Program-made: the position numbers and the translations under genes
Notes under the pieces: generated by a model
Told to the model about the DNA's origin: nothing
Database searches by the model: none
Seen by the model: the letters and a program-made list of their open reading frames with translations, nothing else
Part shown: one piece after another, positions 23,391 to 33,995 of the stretch
How positions within the stretch are numbered: the stretch's first letter is position 1
Layout of the letters: every line of letters starts with the position of its first letter
Assembly: GCA_036172665.1 (NCBI GenBank)
Contig: CM069875.1
Location: 13,844,001 to 13,908,000 of the forward strand
Length of the DNA stretch: 64,000 nt
DNA from: Prosopocoilus inquinatus
Lineage: Eukaryota; Arthropoda; Insecta; Coleoptera; Lucanidae
Direction: 5' to 3'

Positions 23391-24704
23391 AGGTTCAGGG
23401 CATTCGCGAGATAAATGTCCTACCTTCTGGCAATTCCAGCACTTCAAAGTCTTACTCGATTTGGGTGGTTCTACTTTACATTCCGCAACCATGGGCGTAC
23501 TAGTCTGAACATAAGCTAAATCGGGTTCTAGGGATGCATTCTTACGAGGGGGAGGAGTATAAGCCTCTACAGCGGATTTTCGCGCTTCCAGCTGCCTACC
23601 CAATTTTAATAAATGAGCTACTGATGCAACCTCCACTAGACCTAATTGGCGTTGGTAAAAAGGGGCGATATTGTTCAGCAAAATTTTTATTTGTACTGTT
23701 TCATTAACAGGGATGCTCAACCGGTTAAATAAATTTAACATGACCGAAATGTAAATACCCATTGACTCATCGGGGCCTTGTGTTCGTTTTTTAATCTCCT
23801 CGAAAAGTCGATCGTCATAATTGTGAGGTTGGAATTCGTCCCGAAGGTTTTGGACGAGGGTGGACCAGTCACTACAAAATTTTTTGTTCGCTCGAAACCA
23901 AACCAGGGCCTTGTCTCTAAAAAGGTCAGCCGCTGAGGCAAAAAGAGTGGCTTCCGAAACATTACGTGACACCTGTAATTCACTCACGCGTTCCAGAAAA
24001 GCGCTAAGCGACAAGATCTTATTATTTCCGTTATATGTCAAACCCCACTTAGAAACAGGTACAGACTTGATTTCAGGTAAAGTAACAGGGCATACCGCAT
24101 TCCTATGCGAGGGTGGTTCAATATTAAGCAGGGGTGTCATTGCTTTTGGCGAAGAATTCGCGCTAGGGGCAACATTATAATCAGGGCCAACACATGACAC
24201 GGTTAAAGGGTCATTTTGAAATTGGTCCGCAATGGCTGTCAGGTCAAGTAAAGGGGATAATGGGACCTTAACGATTTCCGTCTCCTTTGTCGTCCAATTC
24301 AATGCCATTTGCTCAAAGTCGAACGCGAGCTCGTTCAATATTCGTAAGATGTCTTTACGTTGCTGCGTCTCGTCATTATTCATTGGCTGAGAGCGTTGGG
24401 CTCGTCCGATGGCATGTGCCAATTTAGTAGTGATTTTATCGATAATGCAAACAGCAGTCGAATCAGGGAGAGAATCTATTAAACAGCGAATTTCGCTAAT
24501 TTTTTCCCGTAGGGCGGTTACGTCTTCGTCAAAAGTCACATCGTAAGTCGGTAAAGGGAGGCGTGAATCTCTTTCTAACCGAAGTTGTCGCCTTAAGTTC
24601 GCACGTTTTTGCGCAACCGTACCTTCGGTTTGTACACCCCTTAACAATAATTCATAATTTAACTCCTCCGAGTTAAGGCGGTCTGGTAACAATTTAAAGT
24701 CCAT
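23364..24704 (-). CDS. gag: Gypsy B Gag
   Basis: This 446-residue open frame starts at 24704, soon after the primer site. It has an N-terminal helical region (LNSEELNYELLLRG), a central capsid-like part (LSLSAFLERVSELQ through LVQNLRDEFQPHNYDD) and a C-terminal CCHC knuckle, CWNCQKVGHLSREC, near residue 425. It stops shortly after the knuckle; the expected second zinc motif is in the next frame. Gag forms the particle and packages RNA. Confidence 0.9.
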   Translation of the reverse strand: MDFKLLPDRLNSEELNYELLLRGVQTEGTVAQKRANLRRQLRLERDSRLPLPTYDVTFDEDVTALREKISEIRCLIDSLPDSTAVCIIDKITTKLAHAIGRAQRSQPMNNDETQQRKDILRILNELAFDFEQMALNWTTKETEIVKVPLSPLLDLTAIADQFQNDPLTVSCVGPDYNVAPSANSSPKAMTPLLNIEPPSHRNAVCPVTLPEIKSVPVSKWGLTYNGNNKILSLSAFLERVSELQVSRNVSEATLFASAADLFRDKALVWFRANKKFCSDWSTLVQNLRDEFQPHNYDDRLFEEIKKRTQGPDESMGIYISVMLNLFNRLSIPVNETVQIKILLNNIAPFYQRQLGLVEVASVAHLLKLGRQLEARKSAVEAYTPPPRKNASLEPDLAYVQTSTPMVAECKVEPPKSSKTLKCWNCQKVGHLSRECPEPLRLSMWTS

Positions 24705-24810
24705 CGTAAATACACAATAAACAACAAACGAAAAATATCTTGGGTGAGTATCTTATGTCAACAAATCAAAACGGAATAAACGCAATAAAAAAAAAAATCC
24801 AACCAAAACT

Positions 24811-24829
24811 GGCCCCACGTTGGGCGCCA
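24811..24829 (-). other. Gypsy B primer-binding site (tRNA-Lys type)
   Basis: On the minus strand this reads TGGCGCCCAACGTGGGGCC, four bases after the 5' LTR. It matches the well-known primer site complementary to a tRNA-Lys 3' end. Confidence 0.9.
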
Positions 24830-24833
24830 AACT

Positions 24834-26168
24834 TGCTACGTACCTGTACAGGTGACGCAGGTGATCGCCGTGACGAAAGTTTCGGCGTCGCCGGCCAGCC
24901 CCAGTGGGATAGGGTGGGTAAAACGAAACAAGAATCTACTAGCTCTGATCAAACAAAAAAAGAAAAAAAAATAAATAAAACAAAATAAAAGCGCCACTTA
25001 ATTTCTTTTAGGCTGAAAGGAACCGCGGGGAAAAATTAAGAAAAACCACGTCTCACCCAAGATATGTTTTCAATACAGTTTTATTGACACGAAACAACAT
25101 TAACATTAAACTGAGTCAAAAAATCGATAAACAAACCAAAATATCTAAACTCTAAACAAAAAAAAAGCCGCAACCGCGCTTAAAATATAAACACCAATCT
25201 CTTTAAGGTAAATTAACCGGAACGGTGCGCAAAAAGAAGAGATAGCAGACAGCAACTTTTTCACGTATCACAACGCAGTGTGAAGCTACATGCCGTTTTC
25301 CGGTAGCGTAAATAAAATAATAAACAGGCCAACCTTTTCCCTGTATTTGTCGCTCGTCGGTCGGAGTGTTGATCAGCTCCAGGTGTCCGCCGGGACTCAC
25401 GAGACCGTGCCGAAGCGGGGAATGGCCAACAGAGTCAGACGCTCTTGCCGAAAGCGGCACCGAGGTGAGGAAACCCCTTAACTAAAGCCTGTTAGGAAGA
25501 AAGATACGCGATAGAAAGTGTCGAAGCGATACAGAACAACCAACGACTCACCTGTTCGCAGAACTGCTTGGAAGGGAACAGGCGTGGACAATACGACTGT
25601 ATTAAAACTCTTCACGTGTAACGAGATATAACCAGCTAAGAAAAGCTGTTTTTGCCTTCGTCCACCATCAATTTTTGGGCGAAAACGTACACAAAGGAAA
25701 GCACAACGACACGAAACGGGTTGTTACACCGAGAAGAACGAGAATCATTCTGTTCTGACAAAATCGCTTCGCACCGGCGAACGGAAAGAGATGGGGTTAA
25801 AACAAGAAGAGATAGTGTGTCTCCGCCAACCGTGACAGAATCTTACGTCAACGAGGACCAATGGGCTTAAAGAGCAGGGTTCAATTTCTGTGTAGCTAAC
25901 GTGGGAACGGAATCGCTGATTTCACAATATGGTACAATAATGAGTAAATCAAAAAGGCTAAATAAAAATCTATGCGACCGGAGAATTTAACTTTCGCAAC
26001 CCAAACTTTTCCTTATCCTAACTTTTACAGGAAAATGAATAACATGGGGAAATACTTTGAAAGCAAATCGTCGGAGCGCAAAGAATTCGCCGGGCGGTCT
26101 GTGAAAATAATTTCACGGGGAACAATATACAGGGTGATTCGGGGTCGGACAGAAATTGAACGGTAACA
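24834..26168 (-). repeat. Gypsy B 5' LTR
   Basis: This 1335-bp LTR differs from its partner by a short A-run/TAAA length change near 24965 and about two substitutions. It is followed by AAGT, the target duplication. Confidence 0.95.
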
Positions 26169-26680
26169 AAGTTTTTATTGACTTAAACATTCCCACTGTC
26201 TTTAATCTATTTATCTTGCAATCTACGTGCATGAAAATATGAATAAGTTTACATCTAATTCTGATGTTCATCGATACAAAACTCGAACCCTAAACTTCAT
26301 TAGAATGGACCAAAGAAAAAGTAGTAAATTTTATAATTCTCACATTTATATTAGCATCAAAATATATAATACGTTACCAGTTGAAATAAACACTTTTAAT
26401 GGCAAAAAATTCAAACATTATATGAAAACCTTCTTAAGTAAATTTAGTTTTTACTCACTTGAAGATCTTTTAGCGCTGCACCTATACTCTGAATATTCTG
26501 AACAATGTTTAATATTTATTTCTCATATCACTAACTTTTAATTTGTCATTATGTTATTGTTATATATTATTTTGTTATATATACTGCTGACTACTTTTTG
26601 TCTTTGTAATTTGTAATTGTAAATTTCTACACCACTGGTACAGAAGTTCAATATATATTATTATTATTATTATATGGTAG
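26169..26680 (+). pseudogene. LINE ORF2 C-terminus and 3' end
   Basis: The frame (open from about 26173 to 26541) contains HRYKTRTLN, then a segment ending IKIYNTLPVEI, and FYSLEDLL. This is the signature of the extreme C-terminus of CR1/Jockey-like LINE ORF2 proteins. The 3' UTR follows and ends in a TAT/TTA microsatellite near 26650-26675, as is common for LINE tails. It is the third piece of the LINE interrupted by Gypsy A and B. Confidence 0.75.
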
Positions 26681-27042
26681 ATTAAGATGCATTTATAGAT
26701 TTAAAACTATTTTACCAAGAGCTGTTAACTGGAGATTGGCTTGTATAAAAGTTATTGCATAGGCAACTAAATATAATTTGAAATTTCAAACTTATAGAAC
26801 TGAATGATTATAGTAATTTCTCTGAAACTCTTTATTTACATACATTATTAACATTGTTTATTTACAATCCTCCGCACTTAAAATGTACTTCTTGTGCGCA
26901 AACCTCGTACTTTTGCTACAAAGACTCAGAGAAATGTCACGTTGCAGCGAGACCGTAAATGCTGGCAACCTTCAATTGCGGCGGCTTATGCGCAGGCAAC
27001 CAAACTCTATCGTGCAGAGGGCAAATTTAGCTCCAATTTGGA
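26681..27042. other. Spacer, no gene seen
   Basis: The sequence is non-repetitive with no credible coding frame. A 75-codon frame at 26883-27110 runs into the foldback arm and has no family features. Confidence 0.5.
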
Positions 27043-28280
27043 CCGATGAGAAGTTAGCAATAAAATTCCAGCAATCAAATTATGAAATTTCAAAACGCTG
27101 CCACCGCTAAAATAACGATCACAGATCAATAATATTTAATCTATTACAAAGAGTATAATGTGTAGATTCCCCTCATATGAACAAACTGAAAAAATATTTG
27201 ATATTAAGTTAACTATGACTATTTAAACCAGCATAAGTCATTATTCATATATCGCACCAAAACAATTGCTTTCACTGAAAATTTTCACGTAGTCATAAAG
27301 TAAACATACATATCTATTTAATAATGCCTTTAGAAAGTTTTAGCCGGTTGATTTAAACATACATATCTATTTAATAATGCCTTTAGAAAGTTTTAGCCGG
27401 TTGATTTAAAGTAATTAGAAAATTAATTAAATATGGCATTCCCAGCAATAAAATAATACTAATTTTGAATGTCCATATCTTTTCATGAAGTATTCGCATA
27501 AACAATCTGTTTACAGAATATTAAACCACAGATCGAAATCTATCGTTTAAACCACCCTTTGAGTTCTAGCCGGTTGATTTGAAGTAATTAGAAATTAATT
27601 AAAAGTGACGCTCAGACCAATGAAACAGTACCAATTTCAAATGTTCATAACTATCCATTCCGCACTTGCATAAAAATTCTGTTGGCAGAATATGAAAGCA
27701 CGGATCGAAATCTATCGTTTAAACCATCCTCTGAGTTTTAGCCGGTTGATTTGAAGTAATTAAAAATTAATTAAAAGTGACGCTCAGACCAATGAAACAG
27801 TACCAATTTCAAATGTTCATAACTTTCCTTTTCGCACTTGCATAAAAATTCTGTTTGCAGAATATGAAAGCACGGATCGAAATCTATCATTTAAACCACC
27901 CTCTGAGTTTTAGCCGGTTGATTTGAAGTAATTAGAAATTAATTAAAAGTGACGCTCAGACCAATGAAACAGTACCAATTTCAAATGTTCATAACTTTCC
28001 ATTCCGCACTTGCATAAAAATTCTGTTTGCAGAATATGAAAGCACGGATCGAAATCTATCGTTTAAACCAGCCTCTGAGTTTTAGCCGGTTGATTTGAAG
28101 TAATGCTATATTTAATTAATTTTCTAATTACTTTAAATCAACCGGCTAAAACTTTCTAAAGGCATTATACTCTTTGTAATAGATTAAATATTATTGATCT
28201 GTGATCGTTATTTTAGCGGTGGCAGCGTTTTGAAATTTCATAATTTGATTGCTGGAATTTTATTGCTAACTTCTCATCGG
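27043..28280. mobile_element. Foldback element with internal satellite core
   Basis: The arms at 27043-27162 and 28161-28280 are near-perfect reverse complements over about 120 bp (outer end CCGATGAGAAGTTAGCAATA). A further inverted portion around TTTAGCCGGTTGATTT lies just inside on the right (28115-28160). The core is a tandem array. No transposase frame is present, so it is non-autonomous. I did not find a clear target duplication. Confidence 0.75.
27394..28110. repeat. Tandem array of 172-bp units
   Basis: The marker TAGCCGGTTGATTT occurs at 27394, 27567, 27739, 27911 and 28083, giving spacings of 173, 172, 172 and 172 bp. Adjacent units are highly similar and share ACGCTCAGACCAATGAAACA. 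Just upstream, 27304-27356 and 27357-27409 form a 53-bp exact tandem duplication. Confidence 0.9.
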
Positions 28281-28860
28281 TAATCAAAATCACTACACAT
28301 CAAAAGTCGACTGTTTTCGAGATATTGTTTCATGAAAGCATTTAAATAATTAAAAAAATTAGGGTTTCAATAAAAAAATTATAATTATGATTATGTGTTA
28401 ACAGCACCAATATATATGTAATTTTGTGCCTTACGATGGTCGTATTTTAATTAAGAATTTATTTTGGTTTGAACTAGAAATATAATAAAAATTTTGGTCA
28501 AAAAGCGATCGTAGGATGTCGCTATTTGTTCATAGAAAAATAATAGTACAATCCATTTTAATTTACTTAAAACGTAAGGAAATTATAGTTATTTTCATTC
28601 AATTTGTAGTTATAACTTGGATATCTAAAATAGTCGGAAAGTGTTTTAGAGCTCATCAAGTTAAATAAAGCAGTAAAATACGACAGCGAATTGGACGGAC
28701 AGTAAATTGGGTCGACTGCGGATTAGTTCTAAGACGAATTGGCGACGGTGAATTGGCGACGACGAGTCATCTCATCCCCGTATTCAATGCGCTTTGGGCT
28801 GCTTACATCTCATGAGTTGCTATTACTGAAGAACATATTTAAATTTTTTAATATAATGTG
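28281..28860. other. Spacer with one copy of the dispersed AGCGAT repeat
   Basis: No coding frame is supported. Positions 28498-28527 carry a copy of the short repeat found near the P-element relic. Confidence 0.5.
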
Positions 28861-29755
28861 CTTTTAAGCTTAGATATGATTTTGGCAAAATTAACAACAT
28901 TTTGGAATGTTCTTTTGACTTTTGATCTCAGATCTTCGTAAATATTTGGCAATAAATTTTCGAACAACTTCTTCTGTTGGGTAACGTTTATTTGTAATTT
29001 AATATTTTCACAAAATTTTTAAATCCTGCATTTTCTACTGTTGATGGAGGTTAAAAGACTTTGGTTATCGTGGAGACCAATTCTTTATCAATATCATTAA
29101 CAGATTTTTGATTAAGTACTTCGTGCTTCTGATGCCGAAGCTCCAAAATCAATATTACTTAGATCTTGTGTAGGTGGTAACATTTAGATATCATCTAGAA
29201 TAGTAGTAGTTTCCAAGTCAGAATATTGAGAAGAATGCGCAGTTTTTATGTGGTACTGCATAATGCAGAATTTATATTTGCAGAATTTATATTTTGTTAT
29301 GTTACATGTGTCGGTTTTTGCATGAACACTATTTGTAAAGTGGTCCCACACTTTTGATTAGTTATAAATTTTTCGAGGCATTGTTATATGCACAAAATTA
29401 CAGACTCTAAAATTACACTGACTTTAATTCCACAAATTCATTCTAAATAAGCGCAACCAACGAGACTAGCAGAAAAAGCCTCTCTTTGCGAGAGACAACC
29501 ACCTTTCTCACGGTTGAAGATTAGAACGTAAACATTATTACTGAGCAAGAAAAAAGGCTAAATAATTGACAATGAAAAAGTGTAAGTCGACTAACTCGAC
29601 TAAAGGTACAAATAAATTACTGTCGACTATTTAATCGAAGTCGAAAAACGAATCATGTGAGAAGTAGACTAAAATGTCGATTAATTATTCGACTTTAAAA
29701 TGATAGACTCGACTTATAATCGACTTGCAAAAAATCGCTTAGTCGCCCATCTCTA
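28860..29755 (-). pseudogene. hAT-like transposase relic (BED-finger region)
   Basis: On the minus strand from about 29380 the translation reads SKVWDHFT and, after a break, MQYHIKTAHSS, like the start and His end of a BED zinc finger. A later frame reads LPNIYEDLRSKVKRTFQNV, like the segment following it in hAT transposases. The right edge near 29745-29755 reads GAGATGGGCGAC on the minus strand, resembling hAT terminal repeats. Many stops are present. Repeated TCGACT motifs fill 29585-29750. I did not find the left terminal repeat. Confidence 0.45.
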
Positions 29756-31916
29756 GAGTATACTAGCAGGCATTTTATATAGTCGTAGGCTAGTGTAAAA
29801 ATAGACACACATTATTTACGTGTAAATGCACAATACTGGAGAACATTGGCCATTTATTTAGGTGTATCCTATAAAGGACTAATTGCTTAAAAATAGGAAA
29901 ACAGTCTTATTTTGGTCTTCTGAAAGAGTCCGCAAACTAGAAATTAATTTTATCGTCACAAAAAGTGAGTGTGCGATGAAAATGGGGGGAAAAGAAATGG
30001 GGAAATCTACGTGTCGCGATGCTGAAACCGTCAGGACGATAAACACCTGCAGTAATAATTTAGAAGATTGCGACGTGGACAAATAAGAAGCTGTTAATAT
30101 AAATACGAAGCGCGACATTTGCGAGACCTGAACTCTATCCGCGTTAAGCGGGGCCACGTTTATCATAATCGCGAGTCTCCCCGGGGCTTTCAAACTTTTA
30201 TAAAGCTCCGGGAGTTTCGATCCGAGCCGGAGGAATGCGCGTGGCCACTGTGCGCCTCCACTGTTTACACGCTAATCGTCTTGCCTTCGCGTTTTATTAT
30301 TTTACGAGACGGTGCTGTGTTATGTTATAATGTGATTAATGATTATGCATCTTTTAATGCACTTTTACTGTCCTGATGACTAAGAGGGCGACTGAATAAA
30401 GAGCGAAATTAACATCGATCACATCCCCGCTGTAGTAGACTCGTAATGCGAAGGGAAAACCGCAAGGTAAGAAATCCATCCTAACTGCCAATACATTATA
30501 GTCTACATTCATTTACCTATCAATTTCCGAGATACCTCGGATCGATTTATTTAAATTAAAATAATCGAAGGAAAAACTTCGCTATAAAAAAATTAAAAAT
30601 AATTTATCGTGTTCATCTATTAAATCGTATATTAATAACAATCAATTTTATTAATGTAACATTCGCAAACAATTAAAATGGATTTTGTTTCCCAAATATC
30701 TTGTTCACATTGTTTGAAAATATTGTTTTAGTAGTTATGAGTGTAATACAGGGTCTCCCAAGTTGAGTGGCTTTTTAAAAGTTTTCGGAGAAGGAAACAC
30801 ACAAACATTCTGAAGATTAATACACTGCTCTAGAAAGCAGACTAAAATATTTTCACTTTTATATCACTTCCGGTTATGCCGGAAGTCACCTTTAACTTTC
30901 ATACTTTAAATGGAATGCTATATTTTTTATTGCAAATTTTTATTCTACGTATTATTATAAGTAAAATTTGTTAAGGCTTCCGTACACTTAAGGCTAAATT
31001 CTCACATGGCAGTGCGTCGCGTCGCATTATTTTGTTTCCTATGCTTTTACATGTAACTTTTTGACATAATATGCTGCCGAGGGAGAATTGCTTGATTGTG
31101 AGAATTGAATCTAAATGTAACTGTTTTTGAGATATTTTCAAATTTCTTTAAAAAATATTTCGGTAACCTTTCATTTAAGAGAATGTATTTACGTCACTAT
31201 CAAATTTCAAGATTCATTTGCCTGTCGTTTGAGAGAATAATGTTCAACCTTTCAAATCATCCAGTTATCCCTAAAAAATTCAAAGGATGGTTAAAATGTT
31301 AAAATGTGTCGAACTTTGTTATGTTTAACTGCCCAAAACTCAGTTCTCGTAAATAAAACAGCCGGTATATTTTTGCATCATGAGATACAGAATCAAATTC
31401 TACATCGATGAGTAGTAGCATACCCTATACATATTTCTGTTAGTTTTCTTGTTATCAATAATTGTTAATTTTATTGTGTTCAATAATGACATTAATACAG
31501 TTATTCGTATCTAACTTCGAAAGAAGCAGATATTGAATTATTATTTTTTTAAGAAATAAATAATTGTTAACCATAAAATTATTTGCCGTACATCTTGTTA
31601 TAAAATTATAAGTAATCACCTATCGCAAGCTTACTATTATCTTTAAAGGGCAGCTCGAGGCACGACTCCTTCGAAGAGTAAAAAGTAAACTCGTGTAACA
31701 ACAGTTCATGACTTCTTCGTTTTTGGTTATTCTTTGTAAGAACACCAAAAAAGTACGGGTTAACAGTAGCATAGTATATTGTTTACAGAAGTACTTGAAA
31801 AACAAACTTCTTTGCCCTATCGGGATTATGCAACACGCTTGCGCTCTGGACAGGGGCTCAGGGGATGGAAATGCTAGCAAGATTCTTGCTAGAGGTCGAT
31901 CCAAGACTCTTACAGC
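29756..31916. other. Intergenic, no gene seen
   Basis: About 2.1 kb without a supported gene. A locally GC-rich patch at 30110-30440 (with several CpG) stands out from the AT-rich surroundings and could be unique host sequence. The frames there are short and unremarkable. Confidence 0.5.
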
Positions 31917-32252
31917 CGTATTCATAAAGAGCTCTAAATGATATGATTTATAATTGATTTCATTTATGTAAATGATATGCTAAATCATATGTATTTATAA
32001 ATCGAAAATATGGCATTTGTTCCGTCGATTTATAAATCGTTTGATTTACATGTTCTTCATTCTTGATTTAATTTTTTTCCAAAAAATAGTTAATAAAATT
32101 ATTGCAAATTCAATTTGTGTTATAATATACTCTAGGTTAAAGTGTTTATATAATTTTATTTAACTTTATTTCATAAAAGACCAATTTATAAACAGTTACA
32201 TTTATTTGACATTAGTTTAATTAAGTATGCTAAATGAAGCTTTGTGAATACG
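31917..32252. mobile_element. Small TIR element (MITE-like)
   Basis: The left end CGTATTCATAAAG and right end CTTTGTGAATACG are near-reverse complements, about 336 bp apart. The interior is AT-rich and non-coding, with repeated AAATGATATG-like motifs. A related end (CTTTGTAAATACG) occurs near 32510. Confidence 0.5.
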
Positions 32253-32262
32253 AAACGGCTAA

Positions 32263-32391
32263 GGCCCAGTTTTACAATGACGGTTTAATTTTGAGCTGAA
32301 GCTCAAATCCTTCACAACAATTGTTGAAATAATCGTTGCTAAAGGTTTAAACCTCAGCTCAAAGTTGAACCCCATTTGTAAAACTGGACCT
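32263..32391. mobile_element. Hairpin MITE
   Basis: The 129-bp segment starts GGCCCAGTTTTACAA and ends TTGTAAAACTGGACC, with inner complementary TTTGAGCTGA / TCAGCTCAAA blocks. The whole segment can fold back on itself. No coding capacity. Confidence 0.6.
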
Positions 32392-32699
32392 AAATCATTC
32401 ATTTAGCTCCCGTTAAGGTTCTGTTTAATTTACTAACAAATTAAACCTAAATGGACGATTTATAAATCAGTACTTACTAGTAAACGGAGCATTTAACCTA
32501 AATGACGCTTTGTAAATACGACAGATAGACCGTGTTCAGCTGAGAGCATTCAACTGAATGTCTGGTTCCAGCTGTACGCTCGCTTTTATACCGCTCGGTG
32601 CGTAGTGGAAGCAACGGTCCAGTTCTCAATCCCAGTAGATGCCTCTTCCTTAACAGAATATTTATTCTTAATAACTTTAATTATAACTTTTTTTCCGGG

Positions 32700-33640
32700 C
32701 TTAGTTAACGGTTCTATTGTTGTAGCAAAATTGGGAATAAAACATCGATATCAGGAGGCCATGCCGTGAAATCGTCGAATTTCTTTTATATTTGACGGAG
32801 CAGTTAAAGATACAATAGCTGACATCTTTTCGGCGTCTGTGCGTATACCATTTCGGTCTACTATATGTCCGAGATATCTCAAACTATCAACATAAAACTT
32901 TATGGCATAAGCATTTATCCGGATTCAGTTTTAATTTAGCTTCACGAAAGCGTCGAAATACTTCTTTTAAATGTAACATGTGCTCATCTAAAGTTTTCCT
33001 AACTACTATGATGTCATATAGATAAACAAAAGCGTGTGGCTCTAATTCTGGCCCAATGATTTGATCAAGAAGTCACACAAACGTAACAGGTGCGGAATGT
33101 AATCCAAAAGGTATAACTTAGAACTGCATTAATCCTTTGTCTGGTATGGTACACGCGGTAATCGGTTTTCTTTCTGGTGTAAGAGGGACTTGCCAATATC
33201 CGTTTTTCAGATCTAATGTGGAGAGAAATTTAGCACCTTTCAATTTGTCGAGTGTTGCCTGAACTTACGGTAACGGGTAAGCGCCCTTTTTCAGTTTTGG
33301 AATTAACTTTTCTAAAATCCACACAGAATATAAGTTTTCCATCTTTTTTAGACACTGTGACAATAGGCGAACTCCAAGGATTTTGGGCTGGTTCGATGAT
33401 TCCCTCTTATTCAGCATTTATAATAGATTGCATTACAGGATTACGGGGACGGTAACGCTGTTTTAACGGAGTTGAGTCTAGTAGCTTAATATGGTGTTGG
33501 ATACAATAGGTGGAACCAATACCATTTTCGAATTTCTTTAATTCTTTTTCCCGGAAATATCTGAATAACTGTTGCTTCTTAGGTATGTAGGATGGCACTG
33601 CTGTTTTTACTTTTCAACCAGGGTTTTTAATTTGGAAACA
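32700..33640 (-). pseudogene. Gypsy C reverse transcriptase relic
   Basis: Minus-strand fragments match the RT of Gypsy B: the pre-RT segment DSTPLKQRYRPRNPVMQ (in an open piece at 33407-33598), the region equivalent to SKKDGKL, STLDLKNGYW, and a motif C reading YLYD in place of YLDD. Several stops and frame changes are present. No LTRs were found around it. It is much older than Gypsy A and B. Confidence 0.75.
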
Positions 33641-33729
33641 AAAACAAGAAGGTTCATTAAATGATTCCTGGTTGCAGCGCCAGCTACTGTAGAGGGCCGA
33701 TTAAAGACAAATAAATGAATAAGCTATAG

Positions 33730-33995
33730 AATAAGAATAAGTATAGCTAGCGGGATCCTGGATCAATTTGACCCTGAAAAAAATTGCGTATGACATGTGT
33801 CCATCCGAAGTGACCATCGTTGAAGGTCATCCCCTAGGCTAGGGGAGTGGTTTAAGAGATGAAGAAGTTACCCCTTTAGCTCTTGTAGCCGAAGAGGCCA
33901 TTACAGAAGAAATCTTTAGTTCTTGAAGCTCTGAAGAACGTTGACAATGACGTCATAATACCAGAAGAGGTTGTTGAGAAAAAATATAAATCCAA
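33730..33995 (+). repeat. Isolated Polinton terminal-repeat copy
   Basis: This segment is a diverged relative of the inner Polinton TIR (45505-45720). Shared blocks include GGGATCCT, GTTGAAGGTCATCCCC, TACCCCTTTxG-like text and ACCAGAAGAGGTTG. The orientation is that of a left end. No Polinton gene follows, so it is a solo or deleted terminus. Confidence 0.65.

Larger units (their letters stand above)
17783..26168 (-). mobile_element. Gypsy B: LTR retrotransposon, nearly intact
   Basis: This is an 8.4-kb minus-strand element with LTRs of 1333 and 1335 bp that differ at only a few positions. The ends are TGCTAC...GTAACA, and the 4-bp target duplication AAGT lies at 17779-17782 and 26169-26172. 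It has a tRNA-Lys-type primer site, a polypurine tract, gag and gag-pol frames with protease, RT, RNase H and integrase. It has no env-like gene. It lies 58 bp from Gypsy A in the same LINE target. Confidence 0.95.

Noticed and set aside
27394..28110. Regular repeats considered as a CRISPR array
   Set aside because: Units of 172 bp are tandem with no variable spacers, in a eukaryotic foldback element.
30110..30440. GC-rich patch considered as a host promoter or exon
   Set aside because: No coding frame, TATA or initiator arrangement could be tied to a gene within the window, so I left it as unexplained intergenic sequence.
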